Positions 1-11,435 of a DNA stretch of 64,000 nucleotides are shown here, piece by piece. The stretch lies in the NCBI GenBank assembly GCA_940671915.1, contig CALNVZ010000649.1, positions 6,666,246 to 6,730,245 of the forward strand. Direction: 5' to 3'. The translations under genes were made by a program, and so were the position numbers. How positions within the stretch are numbered: position 1 is the first letter of the stretch; each line of letters opens with the position of its first letter. Origin of the DNA: Paracentrotus lividus. Lineage: Eukaryota > Echinodermata > Echinoidea > Camarodonta > Echinidae. The notes beneath the pieces were generated by a model. That model ran no database searches. It worked only from the letters and a program-made list of their open reading frames with translations, and was not told the DNA's origin.

Positions 1-480
1 TGCATGCAGTCAGGATTCGACAGTATTATCATGAAGTATTTTTTTTATTGTATAATCAAAAACGCGGGAAAATATTGACCAATCACAAAGAAGGTAAAAT
101 CATTGGAAAGTAAATTAATATATTTACTTCACTCAGCTAACTATGAAATCGATGCGCTGCTCGATTTTACAGAAAGCTTTTAGTGACTGCTGTTTGACCA
201 ATATCATTTTCACACAGAAAAACGACCAAAAATGACTAAAATGGGAGATTTAAAGGCTCAAAACGCGAGGGTTAGGGGTAAAAAAATATTCTTCCCAAGG
301 TTTTATCTTGTTTTATATACATTAAACCTCATAAAACCTGTGTAACTAAGTAAATGATCTCTCGATTTTTTTTATTCCAGTATATTCACAAAACATCCTG
401 TTTTTTCGGGCATTTCCTTCCATTGACAATCGCGTGCGTGAAAATGGTTTCCTAGAAAGAAGCCCCAACGTTTTCATATG
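1..480. repeat. Direct repeat, left copy (partner 4306-4775)
   Basis: About 480 bp that recurs in the same orientation at 4306-4775, on the other side of the K2P exon. Shared landmarks include the start GCAGTCAGGAT, then ATATTGACCAATCACAAAGA, AAATCGATGCGCTGCT and the end AGAAGCCC. The two copies differ by substitutions and by many single-base insertions and deletions, several of them in homopolymers. No coding capacity was seen. Either an old dispersed repeat or a local duplication. Confidence 0.85.
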
Positions 481-489
481 CAATTTTCT

Positions 490-900
490 GATCAAAGATT
501 ATAACGCCCCGTAGTTTCACGTAAATTGGCGCCCTTAATTTCAAAAGTACTTTGGCGCCCTATGAGTTCAAGATCTTTTTGACGACCCCTAATTTTAAGA
601 TCAAGTTGGCGCCCCTTAAGTTTAAGATCAATTTGTTGCCCCTTTAGTTGAAGCGATTTGGCCCCCCTCTTTGATTTTAAAATCAATTTGGCGCCCCTAA
701 GTTTAAAATCAAGGCACCCTCTCATGTCACGTTAAATTTTGGCAGCTCCATAAGTTTGAGATATATTTGCCACCCATAAGTTTTGTTATCGATTTGAAGC
801 CCCTAAGTTAGATAATTAGTCCCCTCAACTATAGATCACTTTGGGACCCCCTAAGTTTGAGATCAATTTGCCACACCCTAATTTCAAGATCCATATGGAG
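490..900. repeat. Degenerate minisatellite, about 27-30 bp unit
   Basis: Imperfect tandem units of the form TTGGCGCCCCTAAGTTTAA, drifting in length. It is the reverse complement of the unit that forms the large array at 50,474-51,600, so the same satellite family occurs at both ends of the window in opposite orientation. A minus-strand open frame at 492-725 is only the repeat read through and is not annotated. From 900 to 1210 nothing recognisable was seen. Confidence 0.85.
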
Positions 901-1210
901 TCCTAAGTTAAGGGCCTGTCCCACAGAAGGCGATCGTTGTGGCGACAACCTACGAACTACTTTTTAGTACCATCGCCACCATGCGCAGGTCCAATCGCCT
1001 ATAAGATCGTGAATTATCGCGTCTGTCGCCAACAAATACGTAGCAAAATTCTGTTCGCCGCTAGTTTCTCAACAAGTAAACAATATGCCCCGGGTCAGTT
1101 GGGTTGACGAAATGACCGTAGCCTGTCTTCTCTTGTTCGCCGACAAGGTGCTATCGTAGATTGTCGCCAGATAGATCATGTTTAGCAGAGCGGAACGGCG
1201 GCCAGTTTTC

Positions 1211-1622
1211 TTAAGGGTAATTACATTCTGTTCCTGAGAATTTCAGCTCCTGCTCACATGATACTCGTGAAAAGATAACAAAATTGAACCCCAAAGTGTT
1301 TTAGTACTCTTGCCTTCTAGTCATTATGTAGATACAATTTGTTTCTTACCCTTCATGCTCACATTTTTCCTTCCTAAAGGGATAATACAATATTATTATT
1401 ATGCAAGCGCGAAGCGCAAGCATCATTTTTCTTAAGGGTAATTACATTTTGTTCCTGAGAATTTCAGCTCCTGCTCACATGATACTCGTGAAAAGATAAC
1501 AAAATTGAACCCCAAAGTGTTTTAGTACTCTTTGCCTTCTAGTCATTATGTAGATACAATTTGTTTCTTACCCTTCATGCTCACATTTTTCTTCTCAAAG
1601 GGATAATACATTACTATTATTT
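1211..1622. repeat. Tandem duplication, about 217 bp, two copies
   Basis: Two near-identical blocks (about 1211-1395 and 1428-1622), each starting CTTAAGGGTAATTACATT and ending near GGGATAATACA. They are separated by a short bridge containing GCGCGAAGCGC. That bridge motif and the GTTCCTGAG part recur in the satellite region at 51.7-53.6 kb, which links the two regions. From 1622 to 2163 only AT-rich and weakly repetitive sequence is visible. Confidence 0.85.
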
Positions 1623-2163
1623 TTTCTTCATGAAAAAGCTATTTAGAAAATTAAAAAAATATGAAATTAATGTGCAGTGTTTTGTTGTGATTATATCAAC
1701 AAGACAAATTTATAAAAAAAAAATCATGGAATAAAAACCCAGATAATTTAGTTTGAAAGAGGAGCTTTATATACCATCTCATTGTATATATTAGCTGTAG
1801 ACTTAAGTTTTATTGTTGAGGAGGGGGTTATCCTTTGTAATTTACCTGGGCGTCAAAATCAGTTCCGGCTCTGTTGTGAAATCCTGGATAAGCGCATAAT
1901 AACATGAAAATAATATAATATTGATTAAGAACCCACCAACGTCTATCCAAATTTAATTCATTGGATGAATACAAATCAAAACAAAACGAAACAAAGAGAA
2001 TTCAGTGTGCAATCGGGGAGGGGTCCAGAAAGAATCGGGGAGGGATCCAGGGAGAATCGGGGTTGTCGGTTTTAGTGCCGGGCTTGCATCGGTTCCCGAT
2101 TTTGAAATTTTCATTCAATTTTAGTCGGTTTGAGGTCGGTCTGGCCGGTCTGACTGCACTATA

Positions 2164-2433
2164 AGGGTGGTATCTCCCTTCGCGGAAACAAAATTGAGAC
2201 AGATTTGCCAGCATGGCATTGTACTAGCTTTTTCCGCGACGAAATCTTTTGTGCCACGTACAAAATGTTACGTGGCGCAAAAGACGGATTAGCCAGCATG
2301 GCATTGTACTAGATCTGTCTCCTGTGGCACCAAAAAAAAAAATGCGTCGCAGAGACAGAGGAGACAGATCTAGTGCAATGCCATGCTGGCAAATCTGTCT
2401 CAATTTTGTTTCCGCGAAGTGAGATATCACCCT
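2164..2433. mobile_element. MITE-like element with about 57-bp terminal inverted repeats
   Basis: The left end begins AGGGTGGTATCTCCCTTCG and the right end is its near-perfect reverse complement, ending CGAAGTGAGATATCACCCT. The arms continue inward through a CAGCATGGCATTG segment, which occurs a third time near 2294-2309, so the centre is itself repetitive. TA-rich bases flank both ends (ACTATA and AAATATA), so a TA target duplication is plausible. There is no open frame for a transposase, so it would be non-autonomous. It lies about 430 bp upstream of the K2P exon acceptor. Confidence 0.85.
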
Positions 2434-2866
2434 AAATATAAATGTATCGCTTTAAAATTCCACCCTTTTAGCACAACCTATTACTTCATTCCCAATGCTG
2501 AAGTGCGTAAAATCGAAGCTGATCGTCTTTCAAAACTCACCTTTTTCTGCGTTTAATTTTTTCTTCTAAAGGAAAAAAAAAAAAAAAAAAAGAAGCTTAC
2601 ATTTCGACCGAAAATATGTGACCATGAACGCACCTCTGTTTCTATATTGTTAATTCTTATGTCTATGTTTTGTAATTGCTATATGACTATATATGACTAT
2701 AATTAGCCCAAGGTCAATACCTTAGACAACATTCCCTGGGGCGTTCACTACCCTACAAGCCCTAAGCTTGTCTTGCCCCTCATTTGTCCCTCTCCTCCAC
2801 ATTCTCTCTCTCTCTCTTATGTCTAATTCTTAAGGGTTCTGTTTCTTTATCTTCTTTCTTTTATAG

Positions 2867-3708
2867 GTTATGGTCATCTGGCTCCGAGCACGCAACTGGG
2901 ACGGTCCCTCTGCATATTATACGCCATGATTGGGATACCACTTAGTGGGTTACTGGTCACTATAATTGGTCAGCATCTCAAGAAACGTCTCGGGAGTCTC
3001 TGGGAGCCACTCTTGGCCCAGATGCACTGCATTACTTCCGCCACATCAACCATCGGTCACCGCGTCACGACTACCATGGCCCTCATCGTCGCTGGCGTGG
3101 TTTTCTACGTCATTCTAATCGTCATCCCCGCGTGTCTCTTCTACTACGCCGAAGGTTGGGACTGGTTAACGAGTCAGTACTATGCCTTCATCTCCTTCAC
3201 AACCATCGGCTTTGGGGATTACGTCGCGGGTGACCATCACAGGCATACGCTGCATATCATCGGCCGTATCGTCTATGAAGTCCTCCTCATCTTCTACCTC
3301 CTCTTTGGGATGGGTTTCGTGACCATGCTCCTGCAGGCATTGCAGAACAGGAACGCTCCGAATGTCAAGCAGTTGGCGCGACAAGTACGAAAGTCAGGGA
3401 TGGAGTACCAAAATGGCGGCGGGCCAGTTTCAGTAAAGATGCTTTCCGAGAGCGATGAGTACGTTACCATAACGACGACGCTTGTTGTCTTGGAGGATGG
3501 AGGTCAGGAAAAGGTGATTGATATGCGGGATTTGGAGTCGGATGTAGCTTTCGAAACAGTATCAGTGTTGGATGACATTATGCAAACTCAAACCTTACTG
3601 TCTATTGATACTGCGACTCAGACCTATTGGACGGCCCCCATCAACAATTCTTACTCGTATCATGAAAACCCGGTAATGATCGATGGTAGTTCAATGACAA
3701 CTGGTTAG
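2867..3708 (+). CDS. K2P (two-pore-domain) potassium channel, 3' pore/TM exon, partial
   Basis: Partial gene; the 5' exons (first membrane helix and most of pore 1) are not found here and probably lie to the left. The exon follows a TTTTATAG acceptor and begins inside the first glycine codon of the pore-1 GYG signature (intron phase 1). It then reads YGHLAPSTQLGRSL and a hydrophobic helix YAMIGIPLSGLLVTIIG. A second pair of helices brackets pore 2, whose filter is TTIGFGDYVAG. The pattern GYG then GFGD is diagnostic for K2P channels, which set background potassium conductance at the plasma membrane. The pore-2 wording is closest to the TREK/TALK side of the family from memory; subtype is not certain. 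About 120 residues of cytoplasmic tail follow helix 4, with no obvious domain, ending at a TAG. ATG 2926 is internal, not a start. Confidence 0.93.
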
Positions 3709-4305
3709 TATTTACAATACTCTTCCTCTTTATCAGCTGTATCAAAGGCGTCGAGTAACCACAAAATAAGAAAACGCGATTGTCCATATTCTGGAGCGAA
3801 GACTGATTATGTTTGAGTTGCATGTTTGTGCGGAATTATTGTGCTACTAGTATATTTTTGTCTGATGTTGACTGATGCACTAGACAAAAGGCTCGCACAA
3901 AAGCTTTGCACGAACTTGCAGCATATGTAAACTCAGTCTATGGTTCAGAATAAGCCACGAACAGAGCCAAAATGAAGAGGAATGTCCAATTTATTAAATT
4001 CATTTTTTTTTTGGTATTATAAACACGTATTATGTGGTTGATATGCTATTGTTTTTCACAGAAGCAACCATACTTAATATTTTAAAAGCGACACTTTCTA
4101 TGTAAATACGTACATATGAAAACGTGAACAATCAAAAAGGACAGTGTTAATTTTATACCAAACACGCACAGTCCACTACAGTGCACTAACGACCAGAAAG
4201 AATCTTACGGGAAATGCGCTGTACTGGGTATAGACCTCTCTACGTCTGACCGTCGATATCGCGATAACAATGCCCTGAATAAAAGACCGTGTAAAAGGAG
4301 AGTGC

Positions 4306-4775
4306 AGCTGTGCAGTCAGGATCGAAGTATTTTATCATGATATTTTTTTATTGATATCAAAAACCGGGGGAAAAATATTGACCAATCACAAAGAAGTAAT
4401 CATTGGAAAGAGAAATTATATATTTACTTCACTCAGCGTAACTAGGAAATCGATGCGCTGCTGAATTTTACGAAAGCTTTTAGTGACTGCTTTTTGACCA
4501 AAATATCATTTTCACACAGAAAAAACGACCCAAAAATGACTAAAATGGGAGATTTTAAGCTCAAAACGCGAGGTTAGGGGTAAAAATATTCTTCCAAGTT
4601 TATCTTGTTTATATACATAACCCTTCATAAAACCTGTGTAACTAAGTAAATATCTTCTCGATTTTTTTTTCCAGTATATTCAACAAAACTCCCGTTTTTC
4701 GGGCATTCCTCCATTGACAATCGGTGCGTGAAAATGGTTTTCCTAGAAAGAAGCCCACCACGTTTCATATGGACA
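4306..4775. repeat. Direct repeat, right copy (partner 1-480)
   Basis: Same orientation and order as 1-480, starting GCAGTCAGGATCGAAG and ending near AGAAGCCCACCACG. It follows the K2P exon by about 600 bp. The intervening 3709-4305 is AT-rich, contains an AATAAA at about 4275, and may be the K2P 3' untranslated region; no other gene is seen there. Confidence 0.85.
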
Positions 4776-6880
4776 TATTTTTTCCTTTGAAACTGGGAAC
4801 TTCTAACTTTAAAAGATCAAGTATATTTGTTAGAGATACATGTTTCAGAACTTTTCAATATCCACAAAATCAATAATTTTTCGCTGATTCTATTTACACG
4901 TGTTATTAACATTTGTTTCATGTTTCAAGAGACAAAAAAAAAACAAAAACAAAAATAACTAGAACTGCAATCGTTGAATGAACGATGTGCGTGCATTGAC
5001 GCCTTGACAAAAGATTTCAATGATTATGTAAATGTAAGCATATTTTGAAATATATGGGAACGGAAGTAAGCTTTACATAATATACAAGATCTGTGTGTAA
5101 AACGAATACGCATTGTGTACTACAGTGCAATTTTGAAAACTTCGCTTTCCATATCATTCGGCGTGCACATGGCTCTGTCAAATTGCAATTATTAGCAAGC
5201 GGGTACAGTGCCTACTACGAAAACTTGATTTACTCAAAATTTCAATGACACCTATACTTTTATATGGTATCAATAGAAAGGTAATTTCATTGCGGTCATT
5301 TCATGTCACTTTTTATATGCAAAGATTGAACGACAATGACGTAATGCCTTGTTACGTAATGCATGTAAATTCGCATTTTTTGTCCATAACTTTTTTGATG
5401 ACGTCCTCAAATTTTACAAAAATTGACAGAAAGTTGTGAAATGTATTGATACATATACCTGCAAAGTTTTGAGTCCCTAAAACTGATATCCGCTATTTTA
5501 GGGGAAGTTGAACTTGATTTTCTGGTATCGATAATTTTTTACATTCTGCAACATTTTTGAGCAATTTGGTCAATGAATCGATGTATTTTTTTCTTTACAT
5601 TGCTGGAAAAGGACATAGTCTCGAAGTAAAGTACGGTTTAACAAAGCACAACGCAGATGCAGCCTCTTGGATTTTAGCAAAATTTCGAAACTTTAGAGGG
5701 CGCTATTTGCATTTTGCGTATTTACTGGAGCGTGAAACATGTGAGAGTGTGCATATTTACTAGAATAACATGCCCTGAAAAATGAAGCAAAATGGAATTG
5801 ATTTTAAAAAGTTTATAGCTTTTTTGTGTGGTTTTTAGTCACAATTTTTTAGTTCATAACGAGTTGAATTTTTCAAATTGGATAAAAATATGAAGATGGT
5901 TTTGAAATAAAAGTTGTTGGATGCATATGAAAGGACAATTCATGGACTATAATGCATTTTGTTAGAAATCTGTAGCATCTATAATGACATAGATACGGAG
6001 GCTGGAAGAATGGCCTCATATGGCCCAAAATTTACCAAAATGCCGATGGACGGTCACGGATGAGTGATTTTGGAAATTGGAATGTCAGGGGATCAATAAT
6101 GGATCATGGGTGACATGTCTACGAAGTTTGAACGAATTTGGACGAGTAGTTGGACCTGGACAGGGAAAACAAGGATCATGTGTTAAGTGAATGGGTTTTT
6201 GTGGAAGAAGAAGAAGAAGACGGAAAAGGAATATGGAACGATAACATTACATTGTCGCTGGAGCGTCAATGCAATAATAATAATAAAATTAATGCACCAT
6301 TCCCTTTGCAATGAAATGGGTTGCAAAAATCTGCCATTATGTTTATTTGTTTAATGCCCATTTAAGAGGCCCCATTATGTAAACCATGAGATTTATGTTC
6401 ATTAAGTTATAGATCTGTGATTGCCCAATTATAAAGGGCATACAAAATTTCATTTAAAATATTTTTATTTGGATTTTTAAGGCACTTTGATTTAATTTCA
6501 TTGTATATAAAATAATATATAATTTTTTTTTTTTTTGCAACAAGCGAGTATTATCAGTACACTCATGTATATAAGCATTACCGTTAACACCAATCTTAAA
6601 AAATTAAATTTGTATCATTTTGGTAGCACATTGAGAGCATTATTTTTGTAAAACTGTTTTTTTTTTTTTTTTTTATCGTCATGTAATATTCATTTGAATT
6701 ATATTTTGTTTAGTATATTATATGTAATATTGGGTTCAATTTCCAAATTGACAATGCTTTGCAAGTAATCAAAGCATGATAAAAAAAATCAATAAAAAAA
6801 ATCAACAAAAATTAGATAACACAAATCTAACTTATAACTCTTTCAACTTTAGTCTCCTGTAAGTCGAAGGGCTATTAATA
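4776..6880. other. AT-rich intergenic sequence, nothing recognised
   Basis: Short open frames only, none with domain-like composition. There are two long T tracts (6520-6540 and 6658-6675), an AGAAGAAGAAG run near 6210 and an AATAATAATAATAA run near 6273. The latter could be the 3' tail of a degraded non-LTR element, but no coding remnant supports that. Confidence 0.5.
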
Positions 6881-7064
6881 GCACTTTAGAGCACTTTGCT
6901 TGTATACTGCTCTGTGTTTGGAAGGATCGTTAGTCCGAAAATGCAAGGATTCGCTAGCACGAAGATTAATTTTCCCGAACACACACATTTTCGATATCTG
7001 AATTTGTTTGTCCGAAAACTTTTATGCAAAGGCTCATGGATGGAAATAACGTAGTGTTCATCCG

Positions 7065-7201
7065 GGGGGCATTTCATCAAAGGACTTGTCGGACGTTTTA
7101 TCCGACAAACTGTTATAAGCTACTGAAATGCTTGCATCTGATTGGCTGAGAGCAAATTTGTCGGATAAAGTGTCCGACAAGTCCTTTGATGAAACGCCCC
7201 C
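7065..7201. mobile_element. Palindromic MITE, family A, copy 1
   Basis: About 137 bp that folds on itself: GGGGGCATTTCATCAAAGG at the left is mirrored by CCTTTGATGAAACGCCCCC at the right, and GTCGGACGTTTTATCCGAC is an internal near-palindrome. Two more copies are at 37,274-37,412 (inverted) and 44,742-44,879. The paralogous sites in the other KCTD flanks (for example near 26,740 and 31,565) read straight across GTTCATTCATCCGAACATG without it, so it is an insertion. Confidence 0.9.
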
Positions 7202-8304
7202 ACGGACATGAATATCGAATATAGGGTTTCTTAATCTGAAAGTGGCATGATGGTTAATTTTCGAATTATCGAGCCCTGTTTTATTGTTAGATTAATGAAT
7301 CTTATTTCACTACCGTATTCACGATCGTTCTTTCATTTTCGGATCAACAGACCCTATTTCTTATTCGGAATAATGAACCCTACCTCATTTTTCTGAATAA
7401 CATGAAGAATTGATCTTATACCATTGACGGCAAATGGAAATTAGGCCAATTTTGTTTTCGGAGAATCCAAAATATAACTCTGTGTATGCTATAACCATCC
7501 TATAGCTTACCCAATTTCATGTAAATTGTGATACATTTTCCTGTAAATGAACTTGAAATGTTGCCTTGTATGAATTTCTATTGAGTTCATGGAAATGTAT
7601 GAAAAATGAAATAATAAATTTGATTCAATTCAACATAAATCTGTAGACGGTTGATAAATTGAAAATATTTTTTTTTAGCAATGGCTCTACACACAAAAGT
7701 GCATATGCGGGGTGGTGAAGAAACTGCCGTTAAATGAAATAATGGTATTTGTATTAAAAGTTTTTATTTCCCATGACAACATTTACAAAATTATATCGCT
7801 ACAAGTAATAGCTTCATTAAATAATTGCATAATAATAACTGGTATAGTGCATATAACTTGTATACAATATAGACACTAATATATAAAAGGCTTAAAAAGA
7901 ATATGAGAAAAGAGGAGCTGATATGAAGCCAGGGTTGTGTAACATTAGTCCTTCGTCGGGTTGAATACATCTTGTATTGCTCAAACGTAAAGGAATGCAA
8001 CAATTATATTCAATGAAATTCCATAATGAATAGGACACACGAGAAAGAAAATATAAATAATAGCAATGAAATTACATCCCGAAAATCAGTGAAAACACAG
8101 TTTATAGGAGTGAGGAATGACTGTAAAGAGGAAAGTTAATTTACGACAATAATGTTAGAAAAGAAGAGGGAATAATAAGGGAGGTTAATGATAATTGGAC
8201 GATTATCTCTATTCATTTTTCCTATCGCTGTTTTTGAAGAAATATAATTATTACGAATTGCAATGACCTTAATGAATTCAGAAATGTCACCTAGCTTTAG
8301 TGTT

Positions 8305-8309
<5 letters not shown>

Positions 8310-8363
<54 letters not shown>
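8310..8363. repeat. (TA)n microsatellite
   Basis: Uninterrupted TA dinucleotides of more than 50 bp. Comparable tracts occur at 12,827-12,862, 37,744-37,801, 38,889-38,920 and 43,566-43,680. Confidence 0.95.
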
Positions 8364-8365
<2 letters not shown>

Positions 8366-8751
8366 ATATTCTTCTTTTTATTCACACGAGTGAAGTTTGA
8401 ATTAAAATGCATCTATTCTCACCACATTGACATATGTTTCAATATTCATCATTGCGTCCCCTGTATCACAGTAAAATATTTATCACCTTTTCTTCATGAT
8501 TATTACAAATAGGTAGTTTGATTGTCCATTGAAACGATCGATCCTACAGGAGAATATTTACCGAGTTATGTTTATTTACCTCACAGGACAAAGTCACTTT
8601 GATGTACATTTTATATCATTGGAATCTGTAAATAACGGAAGACAACAGGATTATAACAAACACCAATATTTGTTCATCTCTTGGCGTTGAACTCAACGAA
8701 TGGCTTTTAGAGACGATGTTCTTATTGTTCGACGAATTTCATTGATTAGAC

Positions 8752-9684
8752 CTAGTACGTAAAAACCACTTTTAAGCAATTGTTGGTAACAGGTGTAGTC
8801 TCAGAAGAGTGCAGGGTTGAACGCTCGAGAAAATACGATATCATGCGGTCCAACTGAGATGTATCACAGGGAAGTTTCTGTACATTGACCAGTCCAGCGA
8901 CGACGTGGCAATTTGAAACTTCGATCTCCATATTGACGTGACATATCTCTCTGATCAGGCCTTCAATGGAACGCTTACTGTTATCGCAGTCGAAATAGAG
9001 GATGCAGGGACCATTTAACCAGTAATATATCGTTAACACATACCCGGCGTGCATGATCATGTTGATCTGATCTGAAAGAACCTCAAGTCCAAATTGTCTC
9101 GCCTTCTCTTCAAGATAATGTGAACTATTAGCAGTTACATCGCTGAAAATACCACCGACTTTGAGAAACTGAAGGATGTGTTGAAATGGAAGCGACGTCG
9201 AACCGGTATTGGCTATCACAAAGTTTCCTTGTGAATCTTTAAGAACTGGGGTCTCTGCGTCACCCACCATGCCCACCATCTTGGCAAAAAAAGAATCTGG
9301 TTCTCTCAGTAACGATTCTCGGCTCATCATGTACGCTCTCCCGCTCTCTTCAGCTATACCGATGCTTTCAACTGCTTTTAGTGCCAATTTGAGTTCATCG
9401 ATCAAGAAAAAATCTGCTACGCGCTCAAGTAAATTAAAATCGGTAAACTCCTCCGGTAGTACCACTTTCCCGTATCTCAAGAAATTAAGGACATGGCGAA
9501 AAATCTCCCCATCCTGGTCGATGAAATAATTGCCCTGATCATCTTTGGCCGACGGGACGCTACCCTCTAACAAACCAGAAAAGAAGCTGTCTGGGTAACG
9601 TGTCAGGGTAGCACGAGACGTCTTGTAGATCTTCCCACCAACATTCAGACCAACAATTCCAGAATCACTGGAAGTATCCATCAT
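8752..9684 (-). CDS. KCTD-1: intronless double-T1 (BTB) KCTD-like protein, type R-alpha
   Basis: About 310 residues from the MMDTSSDSG start, chosen because the other five copies begin at the homologous codon; an upstream in-frame ATG at 9735 would add 17 residues that are not conserved. Residues about 8-105 are a canonical T1/BTB_2 domain: LNVGG, TLTRYPDSFF, GNYFIDQDG, FRHVLNFLR. The wording is nearest the KCTD6/21 group, whose members form oligomers and act as Cul3 adaptors; that role is inferred. Residues about 110-210 are a degenerate second T1-like unit (SRESLLREPDSFF, then GNFVIANTG, then LQFLKVGGIF). The last 95 residues contain WLNGPCILY and VVAGLVNVQKLP, with no family recognised. 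Its C-terminus is the most diverged of the family, together with that of KCTD-5. Upstream class II. Frame intact. Confidence 0.9.
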   Translation of the reverse strand: MMDTSSDSGIVGLNVGGKIYKTSRATLTRYPDSFFSGLLEGSVPSAKDDQGNYFIDQDGEIFRHVLNFLRYGKVVLPEEFTDFNLLERVADFFLIDELKLALKAVESIGIAEESGRAYMMSRESLLREPDSFFAKMVGMVGDAETPVLKDSQGNFVIANTGSTSLPFQHILQFLKVGGIFSDVTANSSHYLEEKARQFGLEVLSDQINMIMHAGYVLTIYYWLNGPCILYFDCDNSKRSIEGLIREICHVNMEIEVSNCHVVAGLVNVQKLPCDTSQLDRMISYFLERSTLHSSETTPVTNNCLKVVFTY

Positions 9685-9699
9685 TGCTATGAACTTGCT

Positions 9700-9845
9700 G
9701 TTGATCAAAAGATTTAGTGATGTGATACAGCCCAACGAATCCCTTCCTTACATGCGTCACAGTAAGTAGTAGATTAACAGTGGGAGGAACCCCCGTCGTG
9801 TATGATATGCAGACTCAAAATACTCGATAGCCTTTAGAGATGTCA
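9700..9845 (-). promoter_or_regulatory. Class II upstream region of KCTD-1
   Basis: On the minus strand this reads GACATCTCTAAAGGCTATCGAGTA followed by a block aligning with the regions just upstream of KCTD-4 and KCTD-5. Conservation next to the start codon suggests a 5' UTR or promoter, but shared duplication alone could explain it. No clear TATA box or initiator was assigned. Confidence 0.45.
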
Positions 9846-10356
9846 ATTAGTGTTATTTTCTTTTTCTCCTCTCTATTTATTTTTCTCTCGAACCTGCCCT
9901 TTATATTTGACGTGAACATATTTCCAACGTCAAATGATTTGGCATTACCGTTGCAACTTAAAATCTGTTATTTCTTTTGTAATTGTCTATGCTTTAAAAA
10001 AAAAAAAGAAAAAAAAAAAAGAAGACAAACCGAAACCTTGATTTAGGCTAAACCTGGGCCGATGCTAAGTTTAAATGAACTTTGCATTCTGTGAACAGAA
10101 CAAAGTAAATAGCATGAATAGTCTGGGTGATAACCTTTGGTATTCTGAAGACAAGACGTGTAAATGCTTTTCAGTATCTTTTTCCATATCGCCATTATGT
10201 TCAAATATAAATCAAGAAGATAAAAGCTAACAAAGCGACTTGTTGAGGAGATAATAACAAACAAACAAAAATCTTTAAATTGTGGACGGACGGCGGACGC
10301 TTCGCCAAGGCATTAAGCTCATTTGGCCAATATACGAGATGAACATTGCGACGTGT

Positions 10357-10913
10357 ACTGCAGTGGCAGATCCAGGGGCGCAAGGGGCGCACACCTCTTC
10401 AGTTCCTTAAAGCCCGCCTCACACTGTGCGAGTTGCTGCGATGCGATTTTGAAGGAAAAGTGTTATAACATCTGATAAGAACATTCAAACAATGAAATTC
10501 ATGCTTTTCAAAGTTCTGGGCATTCCTCTGAATACTAAAATTGAAATTCACGGCGATTGTGAACCCCCTTCACTGTATAAAATCAAGTTGTTTCCATATC
10601 GCAATGACGTCACAGCGATCTTGCGATTTTCAGCTTAAATGAACTTTACTCCAAATTAAAGGCTCGAATTGGAAGGAAATTTGGATAACATTGTTCCTGT
10701 ACGACTTTTAGGTCTCATAACATACTTTTGCATGTTTCAAAATGTCACATTTATTGCAAACTGCCATTTGTTCCAAAAATCGCATCGCAGCAAATCGCAC
10801 AGTGTGACGCGGGCTTAAGAATCACACACTGAACATACACGTTCATAAAGTTATATCTTTAAAATTTATTTCTGGACCCCCTCTATTTCCAAATTCGGGA
10901 TCCACCGCTGTAG
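10357..10913. mobile_element. Nested terminal-inverted-repeat elements
   Basis: The inner element (10,411-10,815) has about 40-bp inverted ends: AGCCCGCCTCACACTGTGCG at the left and CGCACAGTGTGACGCGGGCT at the right. TTAA-like bases abut both ends. It sits inside a second repeat whose outer ends are CAGTGGCAGATCCAGGGG (left) and GGGATCCACCGCTGTAG (right), also roughly inverted. No transposase is encoded. The flank 10,035-10,200 is shared with 37,240-37,520 upstream of KCTD-4. Confidence 0.8.
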
Positions 10914-11250
10914 CTGACCGACTAAAAAAATAAACACTGATAACACCTCACAAGTTACCCATACAGAAAACCAAGATTGTAAATATTAATTTTCTTTTTC
11001 GAATGGTGTTGTATAATTATAGTGCAACACCGGTTCATCACAAATCAGGCGCTTTTCGGCCACCACAACATGGCTCGCTTGCATAAAAAGTTTGGATCAA
11101 TTGTCGGGGGGAGGGGGCTGCCCTGTGTTTGAGCAGGCTGTAAAATCGGTCGGTCGTCGCTCGGCTTTTGTGATATAGCTTTAAGAAAAAGGGGAAGGGG
11201 AAAATAATGCACCTAAACATTAATATCACACTACATAAAAAATATTAAGC

Positions 11251-11435
11251 TATAGACGAATCCGGTTTGGTTGCTGTTTTTATGCAAATTAGCAAACTGG
11301 GATGCTTCCAGTATGCATAACAAAGGAAAATATACATACGACTCAATGCAAAACCATTAGTAGCCCCCCGCCCCCACATATGGCGGGGCACGTAGAGGGC
11401 TCACTTCGATGAAACGCAGTCTGAATTCGTCTATA
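11251..11435. mobile_element. Short TIR element, about 185 bp
   Basis: Begins TATAGACGAATCC and ends GAATTCGTCTATA, an inverted pair with TA at each outer edge, as for Tc1/mariner-type insertions. No open frame. The interior has a C-rich run followed by GGCGGGGC. Confidence 0.7.

Larger units (their letters stand above)
6880..8750. repeat. Downstream (3') flank block of KCTD-1
   Basis: A diverged copy of the block that also follows KCTD-2, -3, -4 and -6. Recognisable parts are the phrase-like repeats around TCATTTTCGGATCAA (7260-7420) and the segment before the gene stop. Inserted into it is a palindromic MITE (7065-7201). A TA microsatellite lies at 8310-8363. On the minus strand an AATAAA lies at 8571-8576, about 180 bp beyond the KCTD-1 stop, and is a plausible polyadenylation signal. 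Confidence 0.7.

Noticed and set aside
492-725. 77-residue minus-strand open frame with repeating GRQxDLK wording
   Set aside because: It is the minisatellite read in one frame; the unit length varies and destroys the frame elsewhere in the same array.
9209-9529. Plus-strand open frame opposite KCTD-1, and similar ones opposite KCTD-2 and -3
   Set aside because: Antisense shadows of the T1 coding sequence; no independent features.
9685-9735. Upstream ATG extending KCTD-1 by 17 residues
   Set aside because: The extension is not shared as coding sequence by the paralogues, while the MMD/MD start is common to all six.
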